Shown one piece after another: positions 56,672 to 64,000 of a DNA stretch of 64,000 nucleotides. Below the pieces are notes generated by a model that saw only the letters and a program-made list of their open reading frames with translations, was not told the origin of the DNA and did not search any database. Position 1 is the first letter of the stretch; each line of letters starts with the position of its first letter. Source of the DNA: an uncultured Muribaculaceae bacterium (GTDB lineage: Bacteria > Bacteroidota > Bacteroidia > Bacteroidales > Muribaculaceae); assembly GCA_944321705.1 (NCBI GenBank), contig CALUMG010000007.1, positions 1 through 64,000 on the forward strand. Reading direction: 5' to 3'. Made by a program: the position numbers and the translations under genes.

Positions 56672-57672
56672 TATTTTTCAATTATGTATTCGACACTGTC
56701 TATTGCCAAAGAAATATCCTTGCAACCAACAGGAACTTCTATAATCTTAACTGCTACTTTGTTTGAATTATTAGACGAATATAAGATATCGTTATAATTG
56801 GCAATGACCTTTACAGGAGTACTTTTATAAAACATACTTTGAGGCACAAGAAACGAAGCGTCCACTACCGAAGGGAAAGTAATGACATTGACTCCTTCAG
56901 GAACATTTACCACATCTACCTGCACCGATTGTTTTTTATTTATTAGTGGTTCTACGGGAACTGTTATCGACATGCTACCTGGTATAATCTTTGCTCCTGG
57001 AATAGATGCAAATTTAACTTTACGAATCAATGTGTCATTTACTGCCGATTCCACTATATGTTCAGTTGAAACAGACTTTATTTTTTCAAGAGTATACTTA
57101 TCTGAATATACGACAACCGAATCAATTTCTTTTTTTATTTCACCGTTAATTACATAACGGAAATTAGGAGTGATGTCAACATTAAGCACAATAGGCACTT
57201 TCTTTCCCGGCAAATTGGTATACTTTATATTCAATGAATCTGGAATTACAGTTACCACTGTTGTCGTGTTGCTGAACAATCTCCTCACTTTGGCCAACAT
57301 GTCAATAGAAGACACTTTCAGATTCCCACTGCCGTCAAAGTATTCAAGGAAATCCAAAGAAAACGTCGGAATATTCCCCAAATCAAATTTCAACAAAGAA
57401 GAACCCTTGTCTCGAACACTGACATCAATCGATTTCGGCAACCCCGATATGATTGTCGTACTATCGGGAAGTGAAGATAAATTGAACGGTATGGACAAGT
57501 CCTTTTGCGTTTCGCTGTTCAAAGACAAGAAAAGCCAAAAAAAGAACGATATCAACAGACATGTCAAATATAGTAATATCGAATTGGTCTTTTTAGACTC
57601 TCTCGACGTTTTCCACATCCTTTTGATTTTTTGAAACAAAGATTCTTCAGACGGCATATTTTTCACTCCCAT
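56668..57672 (-). CDS. YbbR-domain (CdaR-like) membrane protein
   Basis: A 334-residue protein with one N-terminal transmembrane helix (about 28-50, LLYLTCLLISFFFWLFLSL) and an extracytoplasmic beta-rich region that fits repeated YbbR domains. In Firmicutes the homologue CdaR regulates the c-di-AMP cyclase CdaA; no cyclase gene is in this window, so that link is not shown. It is coupled to coaE by a 4-bp overlap. Confidence 0.75.
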   Translation of the reverse strand: MGVKNMPSEESLFQKIKRMWKTSRESKKTNSILLYLTCLLISFFFWLFLSLNSETQKDLSIPFNLSSLPDSTTIISGLPKSIDVSVRDKGSSLLKFDLGNIPTFSLDFLEYFDGSGNLKVSSIDMLAKVRRLFSNTTTVVTVIPDSLNIKYTNLPGKKVPIVLNVDITPNFRYVINGEIKKEIDSVVVYSDKYTLEKIKSVSTEHIVESAVNDTLIRKVKFASIPGAKIIPGSMSITVPVEPLINKKQSVQVDVVNVPEGVNVITFPSVVDASFLVPQSMFYKSTPVKVIANYNDILYSSNNSNKVAVKIIEVPVGCKDISLAIDSVEYIIEKY

Positions 57673-57679
57673 TTAAGCA

Positions 57680-57715
57680 CACAAGCCATTCACCTAATCG
57701 GTAAAATGGCTTGTG
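57680..57715. other. Hairpin in the yajC-ybbR gap
   Basis: Perfect 11-bp stem cacaagccatt/aatggcttgtg with a 14-nt loop. It lacks a T run in the direction of transcription (minus), so it looks more like a processing or attenuation element than a terminator. Confidence 0.5.
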
Positions 57716-57748
57716 ATGTTTTTAATTCAATATCTTATCTCTTCAATA

Positions 57749-58096
57749 TTATGCTTTCTTTTCTGCATTGGCAGGATCTGTTTGAGCATCTTCAGCCGAC
57801 GGATATACCGAATTCTTGTCGATTCTTATCTTTACATTGTCGGATATTTCAACAAGGAATGATGTTTCTTTCACATCTTTTATTTTTCCATATATGCCTC
57901 CGGCAGTTATTATCTTGTCACCAGCCGACAACTTTTCACGAAATTCCCTGATTTTTTTCTGTTTCTTCGATTGAGGACGAATCATGAAGAAGTAAAAAAT
58001 TACAATCAGCACCACGATCATGAGGAAACTGCTCAATCCGCTTGCTCCTGCACCTGTAGCTGCTGCATCTTGTAATAAAATTGAATTCAGAACCAT
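57749..58096 (-). CDS. yajC: Preprotein translocase subunit YajC
   Basis: A 115-residue partner of SecDF. One transmembrane helix is followed by the motif FYFFMIRPQSKKQKK (near residue 40) and GDKIITAGGIYGKI. The family signature is intact. It lies 51 bp after nusB in the same direction. Confidence 0.94.
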   Translation of the reverse strand: MVLNSILLQDAAATGAGASGLSSFLMIVVLIVIFYFFMIRPQSKKQKKIREFREKLSAGDKIITAGGIYGKIKDVKETSFLVEISDNVKIRIDKNSVYPSAEDAQTDPANAEKKA

Positions 58097-58147
58097 TTTA
58101 TATTATAAGTTTTAAAAGTTAATTTGTTTTCAAAAATAATACATTAT

Positions 58148-59077
58148 TCATTCCTTAACAATTTTCTTATTCTCTTTTAAGAAATTTATTATGGAATTTA
58201 ATATCCCGTTAACGAATTGGCCACTCTTTGGAGTACTGTAATACTTGGCAATCTCAATATATTCATTCAAAGAAACTCGAATAGGTATTGCCGGATACTT
58301 CATTATTTCGGTAGTCGCGACAATCATAATCACCCTGTCCATGAACGCTATGCGATCAGCATCCCAATTCCCATTCTTTACAAATTGATTTATTAGTTCA
58401 TCACAATAATCTTTGTTCTGCACCGAATAACTAAAGAGTTCTTCTCCAAAACGACTATCTTCATCATCCTTATACATGGGCAAGAATGCCGAAGAACTAT
58501 CGCTTTCAAAACGTTTTATTGTCTTTACTACAAATGTTCCTATTGATTCAACGTCATCATTCCAATAAACAGACTTGGATTCAAGCTGATCGGTGAAGTC
58601 TTCGTCATTAAGTATGATTTTCTTGACAATTTCTCTCCAAAACTCGCAATCTGCCACATAATCATTTCCTGCTTCCTGCATATAAGACACATAAATGTCC
58701 GACTTTACAATCTTATCGAGTAGTAATTTCAAGAATATGTCATCATCTCGCCAGGAAATAGGATTGTCTTTTAAATATTGCTTAAATTGTTCATTGTTCC
58801 GTAATTCCTTAATAAACAAATTATCAACGAATTTCATGTTTGGATTCAAATCTTCCTCAGTTGGCAAATATTTGTTTTTTGCCAAATCTAAACGTTGATA
58901 TTGCACATCGGTCAAATCAACCAGCAATACAAATATATAATTGTATAATTGATAAGCCATTTCAAGGCTTTTCTTCAATTCCTTCTTTGCATCGCCAAAT
59001 GAGCGTTCTTTTTGAGTAAGCAGATAAGAATACAACATCTGCACGACTTTAATCCTAATTAAAATACGATTAACCAT
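58148..59077 (-). CDS. nusB: Transcription antitermination factor NusB, long Bacteroidota form
   Basis: RNA-binding protein of the rRNA antitermination complex. The 309 residues are about twice the usual length. The N terminus (RILIRIKVVQMLYSYL) and the C terminus (FMDRVIMIVATTEIMKYP, then VSLNEYIEIAKYYSTPKSGQFVNGILNSI) are NusB-like. The middle (about residues 60-230) is an insertion seen in the Bacteroidota form. First gene of the nusB-yajC-ybbR-coaE run. Confidence 0.9.
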   Translation of the reverse strand: MVNRILIRIKVVQMLYSYLLTQKERSFGDAKKELKKSLEMAYQLYNYIFVLLVDLTDVQYQRLDLAKNKYLPTEEDLNPNMKFVDNLFIKELRNNEQFKQYLKDNPISWRDDDIFLKLLLDKIVKSDIYVSYMQEAGNDYVADCEFWREIVKKIILNDEDFTDQLESKSVYWNDDVESIGTFVVKTIKRFESDSSSAFLPMYKDDEDSRFGEELFSYSVQNKDYCDELINQFVKNGNWDADRIAFMDRVIMIVATTEIMKYPAIPIRVSLNEYIEIAKYYSTPKSGQFVNGILNSIINFLKENKKIVKE

Positions 59078-59155
59078 TTATTCTTAAACTTTTCTTATAT
59101 TAATTGCAAAATTACGGCAAAACCTCCGACTACCGAAATAAATATCAAAGTTTTC

Positions 59156-59905
59156 TCACAAGTTACCATGCAGTCGCCTTTGTCTGACAACTTCATACAT
59201 CATTATAGCGCCTGCCACCGATACATTCAGTGAATTAATGTGACCCATTTGAGGAATTGACACAAGGACATCGCACAACCTCAAGACATCGGGCGAAATT
59301 CCATGATCTTCAGCACCAAGAACTAATGCCACCGGGACAGAATAATCAGTTTCCGTGTAATTAACGTCAGCTTTCTCAGATGCACCGAATATTTTATATC
59401 CACTGTCGCGTAAGTATTTTACTGCATTTACAAGATTCTTTTCTTTGCAAACCGGGATATAATGCAACGCTCCTGCCGAAGTTTTAATCGCATCAGCATT
59501 CACAGTCACACTGTTGCGTTCAGGTATCACAATGGCATCGACACCTGCGCATTCACATGTGCGAGCCAATGCGCCAAAATTGCGTACATCCGTTATGCCG
59601 TCAAGCAATATCACAAATGGTGTCTTGCCATTTTCAAACAATTGAGGGACAAGGTATTCCAATTTATGATAAGACACAGCCGACAAAAAGGCTAACACTC
59701 CTTGGTGATTCTTACGAGTAATGCGATTTATTTTTTCAATTGGTACTCGCTGAATCAAAATGTCATGATCACGAGCCATTACTACCAATTCATGCAACAA
59801 ATCACCTGCTAATTCCTTCTTTATTAAAATCTTATCAATTTCTTTACCGGCATCTATCGCTTCCATTACAGCGCGTATGCCAAATATATATTTATTATCT
59901 TCCAT
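59156..59905 (-). CDS. rlmB: 23S rRNA 2'-O-methyltransferase RlmB-like (TrmH family)
   Basis: SPOUT enzyme predicted to methylate G2251. The start at 59905 (MEDNKYIFGIRAV) lies 4 bp after the recN stop and matches the family N terminus; a farther upstream ATG would run into recN. Motifs DGITDVRNFGALAR, LVLGAEDHGIS and SLNVSVAGAIMMYE are present. About 249 residues. The N-terminal RNA-binding domain is RlmB type, though the target is inferred. Confidence 0.88.
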   Translation of the reverse strand: MEDNKYIFGIRAVMEAIDAGKEIDKILIKKELAGDLLHELVVMARDHDILIQRVPIEKINRITRKNHQGVLAFLSAVSYHKLEYLVPQLFENGKTPFVILLDGITDVRNFGALARTCECAGVDAIVIPERNSVTVNADAIKTSAGALHYIPVCKEKNLVNAVKYLRDSGYKIFGASEKADVNYTETDYSVPVALVLGAEDHGISPDVLRLCDVLVSIPQMGHINSLNVSVAGAIMMYEVVRQRRLHGNL

Positions 59906-59909
59906 ATCA

Positions 59910-61574
59910 TTATTTATTTGATGCGAGTAAAATCTTAGCATTATTTATGGCAGCTTCGCTCACTTTATCACCGCTAAGCATTCCAGCAATTTCTTGTATG
60001 CGTTCATTCTCATCAAGCACGCGAACCGACGTAAAAGTGGCATCAGCCGTATCTCGTTTATATACTTTTAAATGATTGTTTCCTTTTGCTGCCACTTGTG
60101 GCAAATGCGTTATTGTAATAACCTGAATATTACAACTTATGCTTCTCATTAATTCTCCCATGCGATTTGCGATGTCGCCCGACACTCCGGTATCAACTTC
60201 ATCGAATATTATCGTGGGCAATTTCATTTTCTGTGCTATGATTGATTTTATGCAAAGCATTACTCTCGAAATCTCACCTCCCGACGCACTATCTTCAACA
60301 GGCATCAATGATTGCTGTTTATTGAATGCGAATAAAAAATGGACATTATCTATTCCCGTTGCCGACAAAGGTGTCTCATCAAAATGTACATGAAAACGTA
60401 AATTTTTCATTCCAAGTGGCATCGCCAAATTGATTAAAGCCGTTTCAAATGCAGCAGCGGCTTCTTTACGTCGAGTCGACAATTTTCCTGCAATTGCAGT
60501 CACAATCTTTTCTTTATCTTTAAGTTCTCTTTCGAGTCTTGTTATTTCTTCATCGAAATTGTCCAGAACATTCAATTTCGCTTCATAATCATCCCTTATT
60601 GCGACCAATTCATCAACAGTCCGCACCTTATGTTTAGTTTCCAACGAATATATTGCATTCAATCTGTCTCTCACCCTGTCGAGTTCGGCAGGATCATCTA
60701 CGATATCATTTTGCAATGCCGATATCGTGCGCGCAACATCTTTTGCTTCGATAAACATTGCTTCAATACGTTCTGCAATATCTTCCACTCCGTCGTAAAT
60801 TTCACATAATCTGGACATGTTGTGAGACAATACGGACAAACTTGACAGCATTGAACTGCCGCCGTCGCCCGACATTAATTCCTCACATTGCCATAGATTA
60901 CTCTTTATTTCATTGACATTACTTAATTTACGCTCTTCGGCTTCAAGTTCCGCATCTTCGCCTGGAATTAAATTAAGTTCTTTTAATTGTGCCAATTGAA
61001 AACGAATGTAATCCTCTTCTGATTCTTGTCTTTCTTTAGACTCACGCAACGATTTTATTCGAGCGGATACTTCCTTATAATCAGCATACCTCTCACGATA
61101 TTCCGAAATTAAAGCCGCATCTCCATGTAGATTATCTATTACACCCAATTGATACTTTGAATCGGCCAACAGCATATTTCCATGTTGAGAATGAATATCT
61201 ATCAAATTCATTGACAACGCCTTCATTATAGGCAATGTGACCGGAGTGTCATTTATAAATGCGCGTGTGCGACCATTTGGAGCTATCTCACGCCGTAAGA
61301 TACATTCGTCTCCGAAATATTCGATATCATTGTCTTCAAAGAATTGCTGCAATCCATATTCGTCAATGTCAAATATAGCTTCGATTACCGATTTTTTTTC
61401 TAAGTTCCTTATTACTTTAGTGTCGGCTTTCCCACCCAAAATAAGCGACAAGGCTCCCATCATTATAGATTTGCCTGCCCCTGTTTCTCCTGTAATAATA
61501 GTCAATCCTTGATTGAATGAAATATCAAGGGAATCTATAAGCGCGTAATTTGATATTTTCAACTGCTTCAACAT
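59910..61574 (-). CDS. recN: DNA repair protein RecN
   Basis: SMC-like ATPase acting in double-strand-break repair. The 554 residues have Walker A in ITGETGAGKSIMMG (near residue 30), long coiled coils (about 150-360), the SGGEISRVMLCIKS signature near 440 and Walker B IIFDEVDTGVSG near 462. It begins 9 bp after the DUF4835 gene and is followed by rlmB. Confidence 0.95.
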   Translation of the reverse strand: MLKQLKISNYALIDSLDISFNQGLTIITGETGAGKSIMMGALSLILGGKADTKVIRNLEKKSVIEAIFDIDEYGLQQFFEDNDIEYFGDECILRREIAPNGRTRAFINDTPVTLPIMKALSMNLIDIHSQHGNMLLADSKYQLGVIDNLHGDAALISEYRERYADYKEVSARIKSLRESKERQESEEDYIRFQLAQLKELNLIPGEDAELEAEERKLSNVNEIKSNLWQCEELMSGDGGSSMLSSLSVLSHNMSRLCEIYDGVEDIAERIEAMFIEAKDVARTISALQNDIVDDPAELDRVRDRLNAIYSLETKHKVRTVDELVAIRDDYEAKLNVLDNFDEEITRLERELKDKEKIVTAIAGKLSTRRKEAAAAFETALINLAMPLGMKNLRFHVHFDETPLSATGIDNVHFLFAFNKQQSLMPVEDSASGGEISRVMLCIKSIIAQKMKLPTIIFDEVDTGVSGDIANRMGELMRSISCNIQVITITHLPQVAAKGNNHLKVYKRDTADATFTSVRVLDENERIQEIAGMLSGDKVSEAAINNAKILLASNK

Positions 61575-61583
61575 AAAGCTTAA

Positions 61584-62516
61584 TCATTTTTTAGCAGTTT
61601 CTTTTATTTTATCCAATCTTGTTCCTTCGGTCGGATACAAAGGATATAATAATTCATACACCTTGCTCTTTTCGGCAGTTCCGGCTTCGGAATAAATATT
61701 TACAAGTTCGTCCAATTTTGCGTCCTTGAACATTGACAAACACACACTCATTGGGGCGACATCATATACTTTTTTTAACTCTTCTAAACACGAAGTTACC
61801 ATTGCACGTCCCTTGTCCACACTCAATGCCATTTGGTCAAGTCCCATACGATGATAATTGTACAAAATAGTCCTTATTCCTTTGGTAGCATTGTCAGTAT
61901 AAGCGCTTAACACGGCACTTCGGTTTTTATTGTCTTCAAATGCCCTCCAACCCTTCTCGCCTGAACTTTGTGCCAATTGAACAACCGTGGCAGCTCGATC
62001 ATAGTATGGAGTTCCGCCTTCAGGCGAAAATGTATCAAAATCCATGGCAATTATCATGAAACAATAGAAATTCAAAATGGCCGTCAAGTTGCTTTCCATC
62101 GTCAACTCTGAATATACCAATGGTTCATTTTCTATATAAGTGAACTCTATGTCGGTATCACGAAAGTTCATTACAGTTGTCGTGTATGAACTATTATAAA
62201 CTGGCCGTAACGATTGTATTTGCAAATCACCAGTGAATTTGTCATCTTCATAGCTTTTTATGGTGAAAAACAACCGGCATTCTATTTTTTCATTGGCAGC
62301 AAATTGTGCATTTGTCCATTTATTAGTGTTTACATATTCGGCTATTGCTTGTTCCAATGTCTCAAATACCTCTTTGCTGCTATTTTGGATTTGATCGGAA
62401 TTCACTTCCACTGTACAATTCAATTCCTGAGCATGGACTGCTGTAACATTATATAATAATGAAAACATGAAAATACATGTCAGTCTTGACAATATCTTTA
62501 AATTCAATCGGCTCAT
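61584..62516 (-). CDS. DUF4835 family protein (PorD-like)
   Basis: A 310-residue secreted protein with an N-terminal signal peptide (about 1-28). The mature part fits DUF4835 (ELNCTVEVNSDQIQNSSKEVFETLEQA, then DFTDTDIEFTYIENEP-like stretch). This family occurs in Bacteroidota and has been named PorD in some type IX secretion-system annotations; I recall the name but cannot verify the role, and no other type IX gene lies here. It overlaps coaBC by 4 bp. Confidence 0.75.
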   Translation of the reverse strand: MSRLNLKILSRLTCIFMFSLLYNVTAVHAQELNCTVEVNSDQIQNSSKEVFETLEQAIAEYVNTNKWTNAQFAANEKIECRLFFTIKSYEDDKFTGDLQIQSLRPVYNSSYTTTVMNFRDTDIEFTYIENEPLVYSELTMESNLTAILNFYCFMIIAMDFDTFSPEGGTPYYDRAATVVQLAQSSGEKGWRAFEDNKNRSAVLSAYTDNATKGIRTILYNYHRMGLDQMALSVDKGRAMVTSCLEELKKVYDVAPMSVCLSMFKDAKLDELVNIYSEAGTAEKSKVYELLYPLYPTEGTRLDKIKETAKK

Positions 62517-63715
62517 TGCATTCTTGCTATTATTTCATTCACCACATCCTCTGCAACGAGTTTCTTGTCCTTCAATCCGTAATGCTTGACACTGCCGGTA
62601 TTATCTATGATCGTAATCTTGTTGGTATCGGTCATGAAACCGGCACCTTTGTCACTTAAAGAATTCAAAACTATGAAATCCAAATTCTTTTTGCGAAGTT
62701 TCCCGGCAGCATTAGCTTCTTCATTGTCTGTCTCAAGAGCAAATCCAACAAGAATCTGATTATCCTTTTTCAAATTGCCAAGTTTTGCAGCAATGTCAGG
62801 ATTTTTCTTCAGCTTTATTACCGGAACATCGTCATGATCCCGTTTTATCTTATGAATGCTCTGATTTTCCACTGCGTAATCGGCAACTGCGGCACACATT
62901 ACAGCCACATCACATGAAGGGAATATATCGACCGACGCATTATACATTTCAACAGCCGATTCAACGTTAATTACCTTAATGGACGGATGTTTCGCCTTTA
63001 TGGAAACCGGGCCGCTTATAAGCGTTACAGTCGCCCCACGGCTCGCGCAATTTTCAGCTATTGCATACCCCATCTTCCCTGAAGAATAATTTCCTATGAA
63101 TCTCACCGGATCTATTTTTTCATAAGTAGGTCCGGCTGTCACTATTACATGCTTGCCTGATAAATCTTCTGAATGGCCAAAGAAATCGTCAACAATTTCC
63201 AATATTCGCTCAGGTTCTTCCATTCTACCTTTCCCTACAAGATGGCTAGCCAATTCACCCGAAGCGGGCTCTATTATATGATTGCCATATTCACGCAATA
63301 ATGTCAAATTATGCTGTGTGCTTGGATGAGCATACATGTCTAAATCCATTGCAGGAGCGATAAAGACAGGAGCTTTCGCCGATAGATATGTAGTAATTAA
63401 CATGTTATCGGCTACCCCGTTTGCCATTTTTGCAATAGTCGAAGCTGTGGCAGGAGCAATTACCATGGCATCAGCCCACAATCCAAGATCCACATGACTA
63501 TTCCAACTTCCTGTATTTGCCGTGAAAAATTCACTTATCACTGGCTTACCACTCAAAGCCGACAATGTAACCGGCGTTATGAATTCTTTTCCCGACGGAG
63601 TTATAACGACTTGGACTTCTGCTCCGGCCTTTATGAACAACCTAAGTAAATATACAGATTTGTATGCGGCAATTCCTCCGCTTATGCCCAATATAATTTT
63701 TTTACCTTGCAGCAT
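62513..63715 (-). CDS. coaBC: Bifunctional CoaBC
   Basis: Phosphopantothenoylcysteine synthetase/decarboxylase in CoA synthesis. The 400 residues show the flavin decarboxylase half (LGISGGIAAYKSV, HVDLGLWADAMVIAPATAS with the catalytic His, and PAMDLDMYAHP) and the synthetase half (VTAGPTYEKIDPVRFIGNYSSGKMG, and LKKNPDIAAKLG). Together with coaE in the neighbouring cluster it covers two of the last three CoA steps. Confidence 0.96.
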   Translation of the reverse strand: MLQGKKIILGISGGIAAYKSVYLLRLFIKAGAEVQVVITPSGKEFITPVTLSALSGKPVISEFFTANTGSWNSHVDLGLWADAMVIAPATASTIAKMANGVADNMLITTYLSAKAPVFIAPAMDLDMYAHPSTQHNLTLLREYGNHIIEPASGELASHLVGKGRMEEPERILEIVDDFFGHSEDLSGKHVIVTAGPTYEKIDPVRFIGNYSSGKMGYAIAENCASRGATVTLISGPVSIKAKHPSIKVINVESAVEMYNASVDIFPSCDVAVMCAAVADYAVENQSIHKIKRDHDDVPVIKLKKNPDIAAKLGNLKKDNQILVGFALETDNEEANAAGKLRKKNLDFIVLNSLSDKGAGFMTDTNKITIIDNTGSVKHYGLKDKKLVAEDVVNEIIARMQ

Positions 63716-63729
63716 GACAAATTATCATT

Positions 63730-64000
63730 TTATTTGGAACGCAATTTAATGGCTGTTATCACATTTTTTGTATTTTGAGGGAAATCACCCTGCATCATCC
63801 ATCCATAATATCCAGGTTCTTTCCTGAATACTTCTTCAACTGGCATTCCTTTATATTTACCAAAATTAAAAACCTCCACATTTTTATCATTATAAATGAT
63901 GCGGCCTGCAAAATCCACGTTTTTATTTTGAGATGAAAATGCCGATAAAAAGTCTACATCATTCACAAGTGTCGGATACATGTCAAGTTGAGCTTTTAAC
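63730..64000 (-). CDS. 3'-5' exonuclease-type protein, C-terminal part (cut by the window end)
   Basis: The frame is open to the edge: LKAQLDMYPTLVNDVDF..., then a DUF3820-like tail (FGKYKGMPVEEVF and GYYGWMMQGDFP). This C-terminal arrangement is seen in Bacteroidota DnaQ-like (Pol III epsilon type) exonucleases, and the gene lies directly upstream of coaBC, where such a gene is expected. The catalytic domain is outside the window, so the assignment is from tail and context. Confidence 0.75.
   Translation of the reverse strand, partial: LKAQLDMYPTLVNDVDFLSAFSSQNKNVDFAGRIIYNDKNVEVFNFGKYKGMPVEEVFRKEPGYYGWMMQGDFPQNTKNVITAIKLRSK

Noticed and set aside
1..64000. CRISPR arrays, tRNA or rRNA genes, prophage, toxin-antitoxin or defence systems
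   Set aside because: No repeated spacers, cloverleaf sequences, phage genes or known defence proteins were seen. The genes are core metabolism apart from one insertion sequence.

Overview
This window is a housekeeping-dense stretch of a Bacteroidales chromosome (phylum Bacteroidota). A Muribaculaceae-like gut bacterium is my guess, but the family cannot be fixed from the sequence alone. The support is: promoters of the Bacteroidota type (TTTG, about 19-20 bp, TAnnTTTG); no purine-rich Shine-Dalgarno sites; the long Bacteroidota form of NusB; the order exonuclease-coaBC-DUF4835-recN-rlmB; Lys-type SerA; and a structured RNA downstream of rplT that fits the Bacteroidales-1/6S family. The DNA is AT-rich throughout except for one more G+C-rich insertion sequence.

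Layout, left to right. 0.2-7.2 kb: a secreted TPR protein, menA, a short AlkD-like repair protein, a small conserved protein, a nitrilase-family amidase, then metA and a U32 (RlhA-like) protein on the minus strand. 7.4-14 kb, minus strand: a fused DUF2007/universal-stress protein, a TrmH-family methyltransferase and radA; a small HTH protein; then lipoprotein, rsmG, metallo-hydrolase and PAP2 phosphatase as a tight operon. 14.1-17.6 kb: cvfB, the mtnN-luxS pair (autoinducer-2 production and S-adenosylhomocysteine recycling), and a B3/B4 protein followed by a YciO/Sua5-type enzyme. 17.6-24.4 kb, minus strand: a lipoprotein, the structured RNA, the translation operon thrS-infC-rpmI-rplT, and a large TPR protein. 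24.7-31.4 kb: udk, lptB, a glutaredoxin-like protein, mutS2, a type II NADH dehydrogenase and a two-META-domain lipoprotein. 31.5-40.3 kb, plus strand: purL, then sppA-lpxK-punA-thiL closed by a strong terminator. 40.4-42.1 kb: an intact 1.68-kb insertion sequence with terminal inverted repeats and a 6-bp target duplication, sitting harmlessly between two terminators. 42.1-50.8 kb, minus strand: serC-serA, an MFS transporter, dnaE-trxA and a nitroreductase. 50.9-55.9 kb, plus strand: prfA, a DUF4153 membrane protein, pyrF and pgk. 56.1-64 kb, minus strand: exonuclease (cut by the window end)-coaBC-DUF4835-recN-rlmB, then nusB-yajC-ybbR-coaE.

Almost everything is core metabolism and information processing. 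No CRISPR array, phage, conjugative element, tRNA or rRNA gene was seen. The most interesting non-protein element is the RNA at about 18.3-18.55 kb. It has its own full promoter, a long-range closing helix (11 bp plus 7 bp, both perfect) and its own terminator. Residue-level points worth a second look are the Glu111 form of MetA (predicts acetyl- rather than succinyl-transfer), the Lys-type SerA active site, and a possible 25-residue frame immediately after the transposase in the insertion sequence.
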